Assembly (NCBI GenBank): GCA_041623895.1 | Contig: JBFJVZ010000073.1 | Span: forward strand, 1 to 21,699 | Reading direction: 5' to 3' | Length of the DNA: 21,699 bases | From: JBFJVZ01 sp041623895 | GTDB taxonomy: Bacteria; Planctomycetota; Planctomycetia; Pirellulales; Pirellulaceae | Shown here: piece by piece, positions 15,489-21,699 of the stretch | Layout: each line of letters opens with the position of its first letter | Numbering within the stretch: the stretch's first letter is position 1 | The notes under the pieces: generated by a model | What the model was told of the DNA's origin: nothing | The model's database searches: none | The model's input: the letters and a program-made list of their open reading frames with translations, nothing else | Made by a program: the position numbers and the translations under genes

Positions 15489-16964
15489 ATGATTTCCCTT
15501 GAAGTATACAAGTCGCCTCGATGCATTCTGCCGGCCTTCATCCTCGCGGCCTGCATCGCGAATCTTTGCTCCGCCGCAGACAAACCCAACGTGCTGTTTT
15601 TGATCTGCGATGATCTGAACTGCGATATCGGGTGCTACGGTCACTCGCTGGTGAAAACACCCCACATCGATTCTCTGGCTGCGCGCGGCGTGCGGTTTTC
15701 GCATGCTTACTGCCAGTTTCCGCTATGCGGTCCCAGCCGGGCATCGTTCATGACGGGCATGTACCCCGACCAGACGTTGGTGCAGCGCAACGCCATCTAC
15801 ATTCGCGAGCACATCCCGAACGTAAAAACAATGTCACAGATGTTCCGGGATGCGGGTTACTTTGCCACACGCATCGGCAAGATTTATCACTACAACGTGC
15901 CCACGCACGTCGGCACCGGCGGGCACGATGATCCGTACTCCTGGAATCACACCATCAATCCTCGTGGTCGCGACAAGGATGATGAGGATAAGATCTTCAG
16001 CCTCAAGCCCGGCAGCTTTGGCGGCACACTCAGCTGGCTGGCCGCCGAAGGTAGCGACGAAGAACAAACCGATGGCATCGCCGCCACAGAGGCTGCCCGC
16101 GTATTACAACATCACGCCAACACGAAAACACGATTCTTTTTGGCCGTCGGATTGTTTCGGCCGCACACGCCGTTTGTGGCACCCCAGAAATACTTCGACC
16201 TGTATCCGCTGGATCAGATCAAAGTCCCGCAAGTCCCCGACGGTTATCTTGAGTCGATTCCATCTCCGGCCCGAAAGACGTTGCTGCGAAAGAAGGAGCA
16301 AATCAATCTCGAACCCGAATTGGCTCGCAAAACGATTCAAGCTTACTATGCCTCGATCAGTTTTGCCGACGCTCAACTTGGCCGAATTCTCGCGGCCCTG
16401 GAGGACTCGGGCCTCGCGGAAAACACGATCGTGCTGTTCACTTCCGATCACGGTTATCACATGGGCGAACACGGGTACTACCAAAAAACCACACTGTTCG
16501 AGAATGCGGCACGAGTTCCCTTGATCATGGCCGGCCCCGGAATCAGCACGCGGGCCACCACCGACACGATGGCGGAGATGGTCGACTTTTATCCGACGCT
16601 CGCCGACCTGACTGAATTGCCCGCACCCAAGTTTATCTCCGGTGTCAGCCTCGCGCCAGCGTTACGTGATCCCTCTGCAACACCGCGAACCTCGGCACTG
16701 ACTCAATACGCAAACGGATACAGCATTCGCACCAACAACTTCCGCTTCACGCAGTGGGGAGACGACGGGGCCGAGGGACGCGAATTGTACGATCACCGCA
16801 ACGATCCCGGTGAAATGAAAAATCTGGTTGACGATCCTGAGTACGCGGCAACGATCGAGGAATTATCGGTCGAGTTGACAACGCGGATCACGGACGCGCA
16901 GCAACCGCCGCCGGGAGTCAAGCAGATCCGCTTCGAGAATTCGCGCCGCGTACCGGCAAAGTAG
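15489..16964 (+). CDS. Exported sulfatase, iduronate-2-sulfatase-like
   Basis: A 491-residue alkaline-phosphatase-superfamily sulfatase. The signal peptide is residues 1-30 (CILPAFILAACIANLCSAA). Metal-binding aspartates D41-D42 sit in FLICDDLNCD. The CxPSR signature CGPSRASFMTG has C80, which must be converted to formylglycine by a modifying enzyme encoded elsewhere. D320-H321 with HMGEHGYYQKTTLFE (324-338) is typical of the iduronate-2-sulfatase-like group. The end REL-YDHRNDPGEMKNL is the usual C-terminal motif. The open frame extends to 15426, but the ATG at 15489 is chosen because it begins the signal peptide. It would remove sulfate esters from a sulfated polysaccharide in the periplasm or outside; the exact glycan is unknown. 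It converges with the DUF1080 gene. Confidence 0.95.
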   Translation: MISLEVYKSPRCILPAFILAACIANLCSAADKPNVLFLICDDLNCDIGCYGHSLVKTPHIDSLAARGVRFSHAYCQFPLCGPSRASFMTGMYPDQTLVQRNAIYIREHIPNVKTMSQMFRDAGYFATRIGKIYHYNVPTHVGTGGHDDPYSWNHTINPRGRDKDDEDKIFSLKPGSFGGTLSWLAAEGSDEEQTDGIAATEAARVLQHHANTKTRFFLAVGLFRPHTPFVAPQKYFDLYPLDQIKVPQVPDGYLESIPSPARKTLLRKKEQINLEPELARKTIQAYYASISFADAQLGRILAALEDSGLAENTIVLFTSDHGYHMGEHGYYQKTTLFENAARVPLIMAGPGISTRATTDTMAEMVDFYPTLADLTELPAPKFISGVSLAPALRDPSATPRTSALTQYANGYSIRTNNFRFTQWGDDGAEGRELYDHRNDPGEMKNLVDDPEYAATIEELSVELTTRITDAQQPPPGVKQIRFENSRRVPAK

Positions 16965-17093
16965 CAGACGTAGGCCCAGAAAACGTAGGTCAGGACCGGC
17001 CAGGACTTGTCCTGGCGCCCGGTGCCGTCATGGCCCAAGGCCGACGTGAGCCGCGACGCGCGAGCGGTTGAGCCAGTCGCAACGACACCACAC
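16965..17093. repeat. REP-like palindrome between convergent genes
   Basis: The 129 bp between the sulfatase and DUF1080 stops contain the palindrome GCCAGGACTTGTCCTGGC at 16999-17016 (8-bp arms, TT centre), shared with the end of the window. AGCCGCGACGCGAGCGGTT follows near 17050. The hairpin could stop transcription from both sides, although no T-run accompanies it. Confidence 0.65.
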
Positions 17094-18536
17094 TCAATAC
17101 GGCAGCTCGCGGATGTACAGGTTCTTGAAGTACAACGCACTGCCGTGATGTTGCAGCTCGATCTGATCAGCTCGCGCCAACGGTTCGCTGCGAGTCTTGT
17201 CCCAATAATTCTCCAGCGCCACACGATCGACAATCAGTTTATCGTTCAGCCAGATGGAAACCTTGTCACCGACCATGCGAATCAAAAACGTATTCCACTC
17301 GCCGGGCTTGTTGTCCGCTAATACCAGCGGCGAATTTCGCCAGCGGCGGTTGTTCCACAAACCTCCCGAGCCCAGATTCCTGCCGTTGCGATAAGCCGCC
17401 ACCCACTGCTCGGGCGTCTGCGGCGGGTCGGCTCCCTGTTTGACGCGGGCGTCCCAGGGATCCCAAATTTGAACTTGCGGCGTGCCCCGCAAATAGATGC
17501 CCGAATCAGCACCGGGGGGGATCTTCCAATCGATGTACATCTCAAAGTCGCCGAAGTCTTTGGCCGTGCAAAGACTTTGACCCTGGCCGTCATAAGTCAG
17601 GATGCCGTCAACAACACTCCAGTGCTGATTCATGACTTCGTCGGCTTTTTCTTGTGCTGCTTGCAGCGCTTCACCACGGAGCGCGCGGCGATCGTTCGCA
17701 TTCTTGTGCGCCAGGCCTTTCCAGCCGCTCAAATCCTGGCCGTTAAACAGGGCAGTGAATCCAGGGGGCGGCGTGTTGTCCGCCTCTGACTTGGCAGTCG
17801 TCGGAGACTGCGAATAATCGGCGATTCGCAAATTTTGAAACTCAACACGATCACTGTGGCCGGCAAACACAATGTGGCCGCGGCGACTTTTCATCCCCGG
17901 ATGGTTGCCGCCGTCGACCGGAATTGTGTTGTCAAGAAACGTATCGACGATCACGGCACCATTTAGAATCACCATGATGTGATCTTCGATTGCGATGATG
18001 GTTTCTTTGTTCCACTCGCCCACCGGCTTGAGATAGCCCGTCTTGGCGGCGGTGATTCCGTAAACTGATCCATGGTATTGCCAAGGCTTCAGCCAACTGA
18101 GCTTGCGTTTCTTGCCGCCGCCCATGTCGGCTTCGCCCTGATACTTCGATCCGTAGTGATCAAGAATTTGAATCTCCATGCCGCTAGACGCGGGGTGGCC
18201 GCCTTCGGGGACGCGAATGCCGACACCATTGTTTCCGCTTTCTTCAAGCTTGAACTCGAACTCGAAAGCAAAATCGCTGTACTCCTTTTCCGTCAGCAGG
18301 TTCTTGCCGCCTTTCTGGCAAATCAGAATTCCGTTTTCGGCGACGTAGCCTTTTGTATCGCCGATCCAACCACTCAGGTCTTGTCCATTGAACAGTTCTG
18401 TCCAATTGGCTGACTCATGCAAAATCCGCATCGCCGAAGCAGCGGCGGTAACGTTGGGATCGGGTTTGGCCTCCTGGGCAAGGCCCCGCGAACCAACAAA
18501 TCCAATCGCCAATAAACAAAACAACGTCGTTCTCAT
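17094..18536 (-). CDS. Exported protein with two DUF1080 domains
   Basis: A 480-residue secreted protein. The frame extends to 18722, but the ATG at 18536 is chosen because it opens a Sec signal peptide (MRTTLFCLLAIGFVGSRGLA, residues 1-20). Two DUF1080 (3-keto-disaccharide hydrolase, concanavalin-like) domains follow at about 44-240 and 258-480. Each begins with the same LFNGQDLSGW (48-57 and 263-272) and ends in a strand motif (VEFQNLRIADY and LYFKNLYIRELPY). DUF1080 members are expanded in planctomycetes and some hydrolyse 3-keto-glycosides or bind glycans. Most family proteins have one domain, so the tandem form is noteworthy. It lies 143 bp downstream of the propeller gene on the same strand and faces the sulfatase, suggesting glycan breakdown. 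Confidence 0.9.
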   Translation of the reverse strand: MRTTLFCLLAIGFVGSRGLAQEAKPDPNVTAAASAMRILHESANWTELFNGQDLSGWIGDTKGYVAENGILICQKGGKNLLTEKEYSDFAFEFEFKLEESGNNGVGIRVPEGGHPASSGMEIQILDHYGSKYQGEADMGGGKKRKLSWLKPWQYHGSVYGITAAKTGYLKPVGEWNKETIIAIEDHIMVILNGAVIVDTFLDNTIPVDGGNHPGMKSRRGHIVFAGHSDRVEFQNLRIADYSQSPTTAKSEADNTPPPGFTALFNGQDLSGWKGLAHKNANDRRALRGEALQAAQEKADEVMNQHWSVVDGILTYDGQGQSLCTAKDFGDFEMYIDWKIPPGADSGIYLRGTPQVQIWDPWDARVKQGADPPQTPEQWVAAYRNGRNLGSGGLWNNRRWRNSPLVLADNKPGEWNTFLIRMVGDKVSIWLNDKLIVDRVALENYWDKTRSEPLARADQIELQHHGSALYFKNLYIRELPY

Positions 18537-18599
18537 GATGTGATTGATTCCATGTAGATGGGACGAAAAAATTTCCGCGGATAGATTCTTTAAGTTGGC

Positions 18600-18659
18600 G
18601 GCTCGGCAGCAGCCTGGCCCTCCCGGATTCAGTGGCTCGGCAGGAACCTGGCCCTCCCG
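18600..18659. repeat. Two direct copies of a 26-bp GC-rich repeat
   Basis: GGCTCGGCAGCAGCCTGG... at 18600-18625 and GGCTCGGCAGGAACCTGG... at 18634-18659 both continue CCCTCCCG, 34 bp apart and differing at two positions. They fill the gap between the propeller stop and the DUF1080 start, in the 5' leader of the latter. They resemble dispersed repeats I recall from related genomes. Confidence 0.75.
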
Positions 18660-18679
18660 ATGATGTTTGCAGTCGTGAT

Positions 18680-19777
18680 TTAAACTTTTGTCAACTTTGT
18701 CACGCGACCCCCGCGAACCCACTCGACGACAAAGATATTGCCCTCGGCGTCAAAGCAGGCATCGTGCGGATGAACGAACAAACCGGGCTGCCATTTTTCG
18801 GGGCTGGCCCGCATGTTTTCTTTTTTGTCCAGTACGCGTTTTCGCCACGCCGGGTCGTCGCCCAGCTGCGCGATCGGTTTGTTGTCTTTGTCCAGGATCG
18901 TAATGCGGGCATGCAAATCGGGCACCAGCAACAAGTCGCCTTGGCTGTCGATATCGGCCGGGAACAGGAAACCGTCTTGCGTCCGCAAGTGTTGACCATC
19001 CATCGCGAACCACTGCAGTCGTGCGTTGGCGCGGTCGGCGACGACCAACTTGGGTGTGCCATCACGGTCATCCAGCCATTGTCCGTGCGGGGTTTGAAAC
19101 TTGCCGTCTTGCTGCCCCGGTCCGCCAATCGTACCGACAAATTCATCTTTCGCGTCGTACTGGTAAAGATAGAAACTGCCGTAACCATCACCCAAGTAAT
19201 AACCGCCGTCCGGGCGAAAGCTGATGTTGGTCGGGCGGAATCGCATCTTTTGATTGCCGGCGAAACCTGCGTGCTCGAAGATCATGGCTTTGTTGCGTTG
19301 CCAAACGATCTCGCCGCTGAGCGAAATCTTGGCAAAGGACATGTTGGTGTTGGCAGCCGACAGGTACAGAAACTCTTCGCCGTCCTCTTCGCGAATATCG
19401 ATTCCATGGCCGCTGGAAACCGTCGTGTTGCCCTTCTTGACCGCATGAAAGCCTGCCATGCTGCGAATGAATTTCCCGTCGGGATCAAACACATAAACCG
19501 AGTCGGGATGACCGGTGTGCGTGATGTAAATTTGCCCCCCTTTGTCGATCGTCACACCATGCGACGAATTGCCGTAGTCGTGGCTCGCGGGCAGGGCGTC
19601 TTGCCCCCAAAAATGTTCGCATCGATAGCTGTGCGGGCCGCTGCCAATGACAACTTCGCGCGAACCTGATTTGTTCTCAGCATTCAAGAAAAGTGGAGCT
19701 TGTGCGCAGGCGACGGCTGCTGTGGCCGTCGTGGCCTGTAAAAACCGACGACGATTGGGTCTCGACTGGCTGCTCAT
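18680..19777 (-). CDS. Tat-exported NHL-type beta-propeller protein
   Basis: A 365-residue protein beginning with a twin-arginine signal (NRRRFLQATTATAAVACAQAP, motif RRRFLQ at 9-14), so it is folded in the cytosol before export, often a hint of a bound cofactor or metal. The remainder is a six-bladed NHL-like beta-propeller with blades such as HGVTIDKGGQIYITHTGHPD, HGIDIREEDGEEFLYLSAAN, PHGQWLDDRDGTPKLVVADR, ADIDSQGDLLLVPD and PHDACFDAEGNIFVVEW. It is related in fold to the lyase part of peptidylglycine alpha-amidating enzymes, but lacks clear proof of that activity. It is upstream of the DUF1080 gene on the same strand and divergent from the DUF1992/pncB pair. Function is unknown; a carbohydrate- or ligand-binding role is likely from context. 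Confidence 0.88.
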   Translation of the reverse strand: MSSQSRPNRRRFLQATTATAAVACAQAPLFLNAENKSGSREVVIGSGPHSYRCEHFWGQDALPASHDYGNSSHGVTIDKGGQIYITHTGHPDSVYVFDPDGKFIRSMAGFHAVKKGNTTVSSGHGIDIREEDGEEFLYLSAANTNMSFAKISLSGEIVWQRNKAMIFEHAGFAGNQKMRFRPTNISFRPDGGYYLGDGYGSFYLYQYDAKDEFVGTIGGPGQQDGKFQTPHGQWLDDRDGTPKLVVADRANARLQWFAMDGQHLRTQDGFLFPADIDSQGDLLLVPDLHARITILDKDNKPIAQLGDDPAWRKRVLDKKENMRASPEKWQPGLFVHPHDACFDAEGNIFVVEWVRGGRVTKLTKV

Positions 19778-19810
19778 GAGTGGTCCGCTTAAAACTAGGG
19801 CGTATTGATG

Positions 19811-19840
19811 GCGACAGTTTACCCGATCAGGCTCTACAAT
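19811..19840 (+). promoter_or_regulatory. Possible sigma70-type promoter for DUF1992/pncB
   Basis: GCGACA at 19811-19816 and TACAAT at 19835-19840 are separated by 18 bases, in the 112-bp divergent gap. The -10 box matches TATAAT at five of six positions and the -35 at four of six. A transcript from about 19847 would precede the ATG at 19890. This is sequence matching only. Confidence 0.3.
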
Positions 19841-19889
19841 TCAGCGAATTCGTGATCTTGCCACCCCTGCGAACGAGCGGCAGATATTC

Positions 19890-20099
19890 ATGGCATCTCT
19901 CGAGCAACTCCACCGAGCCTGGCATCGAATCGCCGAAAACAGGATCCGCTCGGCTCAGCAGGAGGGTCAATTTAAGAACCTCGCCGGTCTGGGCCGGCCA
20001 CTGGAAGAAATCATGGATATCGAAGACCCTCATGGCTGGATCAAACGCGCGGTCCGCGATGTGAAAAATCAAATCCAACCACCTCTAGGTGCATCATGA
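19890..20099 (+). CDS. DUF1992 (DnaJC28-conserved-domain) small protein
   Basis: A 69-residue protein. IAENRIRSAQQEGQFKNLAGLGRPLE (residues 14-39, broken here only for length: IAENRIRSAQQEG then QFKNLAGLGRPLE) matches the core of DUF1992, also called the DnaJ homologue subfamily C member 28 conserved domain. Such proteins are commonly over 100 residues, so this is a short form; the C-terminal half of the domain is reduced. No signal peptide or membrane helix is present. Its stop overlaps the pncB start by ATGA, which implies translational coupling. The function of the domain is not known, and its link to NAD synthesis is only suggested by position. Confidence 0.8.
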   Translation: MASLEQLHRAWHRIAENRIRSAQQEGQFKNLAGLGRPLEEIMDIEDPHGWIKRAVRDVKNQIQPPLGAS

Positions 20100-21574
20100 T
20101 CGCGGACACTTACAGCACATCGCTTTCGCTGCTAACCGATCTGTACCAGCTAACGATGAGCTACGGTTACTGGCGAAACCGGATCCACGACCGACGCGCA
20201 GTATTTCATCTGTTTTTTCGCAAGTGCCCGTTTGCTGGTCAGTACGCAATCACCGCCGGGCTTGGTCCCGCCATGGAGTGGCTGCAGAATTTTCGAGTCA
20301 CCGCCGCTGACATCGCGTATCTGCAAACTTTGAACGGCAACGATGGACAGCCGCTTTTCTCTGAAGATTTTTTGTCCGCGATCAGCGAAATGAAGATCAG
20401 CGTCGACATCGATGCAATTTCTGAAGGCACGGTGGTCTTTGCGCACGAACCTTTGCTGCGCGTCACGGGACCGCTATGGCAATGTCAGTGGATCGAATCA
20501 GCGCTGTTGAACATCATCAATTTTCAAACTCTGATCGCCACCAAAGCTGCCCGTGTTCATGATGCGGCACAGGGTGAATCGGTCCTGGAGTTCGGCTTGC
20601 GACGCGCGCAAGGAATTGACGGCTCGATTTCCGCTTCTCGCGCCGCATACATTGGCGGATGCGACGCGACCAGCAACGTGCTGGCAGGCCGCTTGTTGGG
20701 TATTCCCGTCAAAGGGACCCACGCCCATAGTTGGGTGATGTGCTTTGATGACGAGTTGTCGTCATTTCAGGCTTATGCCGACGCGATGCCCAACAACTGC
20801 GTGTTTCTGGTTGATACGTACGACACGATCGAAGGAGTTCGTAACGCAATCCAAGTCGGCATCCGGCTCCGCGAATCCGGTCATCGAATGCTTGGTGTGC
20901 GTCTGGATTCCGGCGACTTGGCGCAGCTCAGCATCGAAACGCGAAAAATGTTGGATGAGGCTGGCTTTCAAGATGCGGCCATCGTTGCCAGTAACGACTT
21001 GGAAGAATTTCAAATCGAAAAACTGAAACTCTCCGGCGCAATGATCACAGTCTGGGGTGTGGGCACCAACCTGGTCACGGCAAGCGGCCAAGGGGCTCTC
21101 GGTGGCGTCTATAAGCTGTCCGCCATCCAAGATGACAGCGGTGCCTGGCAACCGCGAATTAAATTGTCCGAGTTGCCAAGCAAGACTTCCATACCGGGCA
21201 TCCAGCAAGTACGTCGCTTTTACCGCGAGACCGAAATGGCAGGCGATGCGATCTATAGCGAACCATTGGGACCGCCCGAATCCCCGCAGGCCACACCGAT
21301 CTTTGAAGAGACGGGAACCATGACGTTTCAAGATGTCAGACGGCACGAGGATTTGTTGAAGCCAATCGTGCGCGGCGGGAAACTGATTGCCGAGATGCCG
21401 ACACTTCAACAAATCCGCACTCGAGCTACCGAACAACGACAGCTGTTACCCCCGCAAGTACGGCTGCTGGCAGACGCAACGTTCTATCATGTTGGCTTGG
21501 AAGCCCGGCTCGCCGAGCAAAGATCGTCCCTGATCGAAAAGGCTTTGTCCGCAACACCATCAGTCACCGGCTGA
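20096..21574 (+). CDS. pncB: Nicotinate phosphoribosyltransferase
   Basis: A 492-residue enzyme that joins nicotinate and phosphoribosyl pyrophosphate, with ATP use, to form nicotinate mononucleotide in the Preiss-Handler NAD salvage route; cytosolic. The N-terminus LLTDLYQLTMSYGYW is characteristic. FHLFFRKCPFAGQYAITAGL and EFGLRRAQG (165-173) build the active site. GTHAHSWVMCF (207-217) contains the histidine pair (H209, H211) expected to hold the residue that becomes phosphorylated. VRLDSGDL (268-275), SNDLEEF and WGVGTNLVTA form the phosphate-binding part. Length fits the long bacterial and human-like NAPRT class. The ATG at 20096 overlaps the DUF1992 stop. Two REP-like repeats follow the stop codon. 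Confidence 0.96.
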   Translation: MIADTYSTSLSLLTDLYQLTMSYGYWRNRIHDRRAVFHLFFRKCPFAGQYAITAGLGPAMEWLQNFRVTAADIAYLQTLNGNDGQPLFSEDFLSAISEMKISVDIDAISEGTVVFAHEPLLRVTGPLWQCQWIESALLNIINFQTLIATKAARVHDAAQGESVLEFGLRRAQGIDGSISASRAAYIGGCDATSNVLAGRLLGIPVKGTHAHSWVMCFDDELSSFQAYADAMPNNCVFLVDTYDTIEGVRNAIQVGIRLRESGHRMLGVRLDSGDLAQLSIETRKMLDEAGFQDAAIVASNDLEEFQIEKLKLSGAMITVWGVGTNLVTASGQGALGGVYKLSAIQDDSGAWQPRIKLSELPSKTSIPGIQQVRRFYRETEMAGDAIYSEPLGPPESPQATPIFEETGTMTFQDVRRHEDLLKPIVRGGKLIAEMPTLQQIRTRATEQRQLLPPQVRLLADATFYHVGLEARLAEQRSSLIEKALSATPSVTG

Positions 21575-21581
21575 AGTGCTG

Positions 21582-21699
21582 CTCGTAGGCCAGGACCTGT
21601 CCTGGCGATGCCGCTGCCAGGACGGGGAAAGCGTCCGGCTTAGAGCATTTTCAGATATCTCGTAGGCCAGGACTTGTCCTGGCAATAAGGCGCCAGGAC
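21582..21699. repeat. Two REP-like palindromic repeats, second cut by the window end
   Basis: Copies at 21582-21623 and 21659-21699 both begin CTCGTAGGCCAGGAC and are 77 bp apart. The palindromes are GCCAGGACCTGTCCTGGC at 21589-21606 and GCCAGGACTTGTCCTGGC at 21666-21683, each followed 7-11 bases later by a further GCCAGGAC. A third copy of the palindrome is at 16999-17016. They lie just beyond the pncB stop and could act as a transcript-end structure. Confidence 0.75.

Noticed and set aside
16965..17093. Classical bidirectional intrinsic terminator between the sulfatase and DUF1080 genes
   Set aside because: A strong palindrome is present, but there is no T-run on either side and the same element recurs elsewhere, so it is listed as a repeat.
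18537..18722. N-terminal extension of the DUF1080 protein to 18722
   Set aside because: It would overlap the propeller gene and translate the 26-bp repeats; the signal peptide begins at 18536.
18632..19669. A 345-codon plus-strand frame opposite the Tat propeller gene
   Set aside because: It has no signal, domain or membrane features, while the minus strand has a Tat motif and regular propeller blades.
20762..21436. A 224-codon minus-strand frame inside pncB
   Set aside because: It is antisense to conserved NAPRT motifs and has no recognisable features.
1..21699. tRNA, rRNA, insertion sequence or prophage genes
   Set aside because: No cloverleaf, rRNA-like stretch, transposase, integrase or phage structural motif was seen on either strand by eye; a tRNAscan or Rfam search was not possible.

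Overview
The window looks like chromosomal DNA of a planctomycete, most likely of the Pirellulaceae (Rhodopirellula and relatives). The reasons are a moderately high GC content, an exported sulfatase beside DUF1080 and Tat-exported beta-propeller proteins, a GAF/HlyD plus M50/HlyD adaptor cluster, a stand-alone release-factor-like GGQ protein with a C-terminal extension, few clear Shine-Dalgarno sites, and gaps filled with short GC-rich palindromic repeats. This placement is inferred from gene content and recalled motifs; no search was run.

Layout. Positions 1-226 hold only inverted repeats. From 7131 down to 227 six genes lie on the minus strand. In transcription order they are a membrane-anchored M28 peptidase resembling glutaminyl cyclase, a small three-helix membrane protein, oligoendopeptidase F, a HhH-GPD DNA glycosylase (4-bp overlap with the previous gene), an exported lactonase-fold beta-propeller and a beta-CASP metallo-beta-lactamase RNase. 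After a 326-bp gap a divergent plus-strand cluster runs from 7458 to 13216: a GAF/HlyD membrane adaptor, a secreted HlyD adaptor, a PqqD-like/M50/HlyD fusion and a GGQ ribosome-rescue-like protein. A 454-bp repeat-rich gap follows, then a 549-residue coiled-coil protein and an iduronate-2-sulfatase-like enzyme on plus. These converge with two minus-strand genes for an exported tandem DUF1080 protein and a Tat-exported NHL-type propeller. The window ends with a divergent plus-strand pair, a DUF1992 protein and nicotinate phosphoribosyltransferase, overlapping by 4 bp, followed by two REP-like palindromic repeats.

How the genes fit together. The least explained part is 7458-12630. Three proteins carry split lipoyl/biotinyl-type HlyD modules, one attached to cytosolic GAF-like sensor domains and one to an intramembrane zinc protease with a peptide-binding-like N-terminus. 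No ABC or RND pump and no outer-membrane channel is encoded beside them. The simplest model is a signal-gated envelope machine coupling proteolysis to export; this is inference. The sulfatase, DUF1080 and propeller genes suggest use of sulfated glycans, as is common in marine planctomycetes. The minus-strand set looks like peptide turnover plus housekeeping repair and RNA decay genes. At least six families of short intergenic repeats occur, nearly all between genes or just after stop codons.
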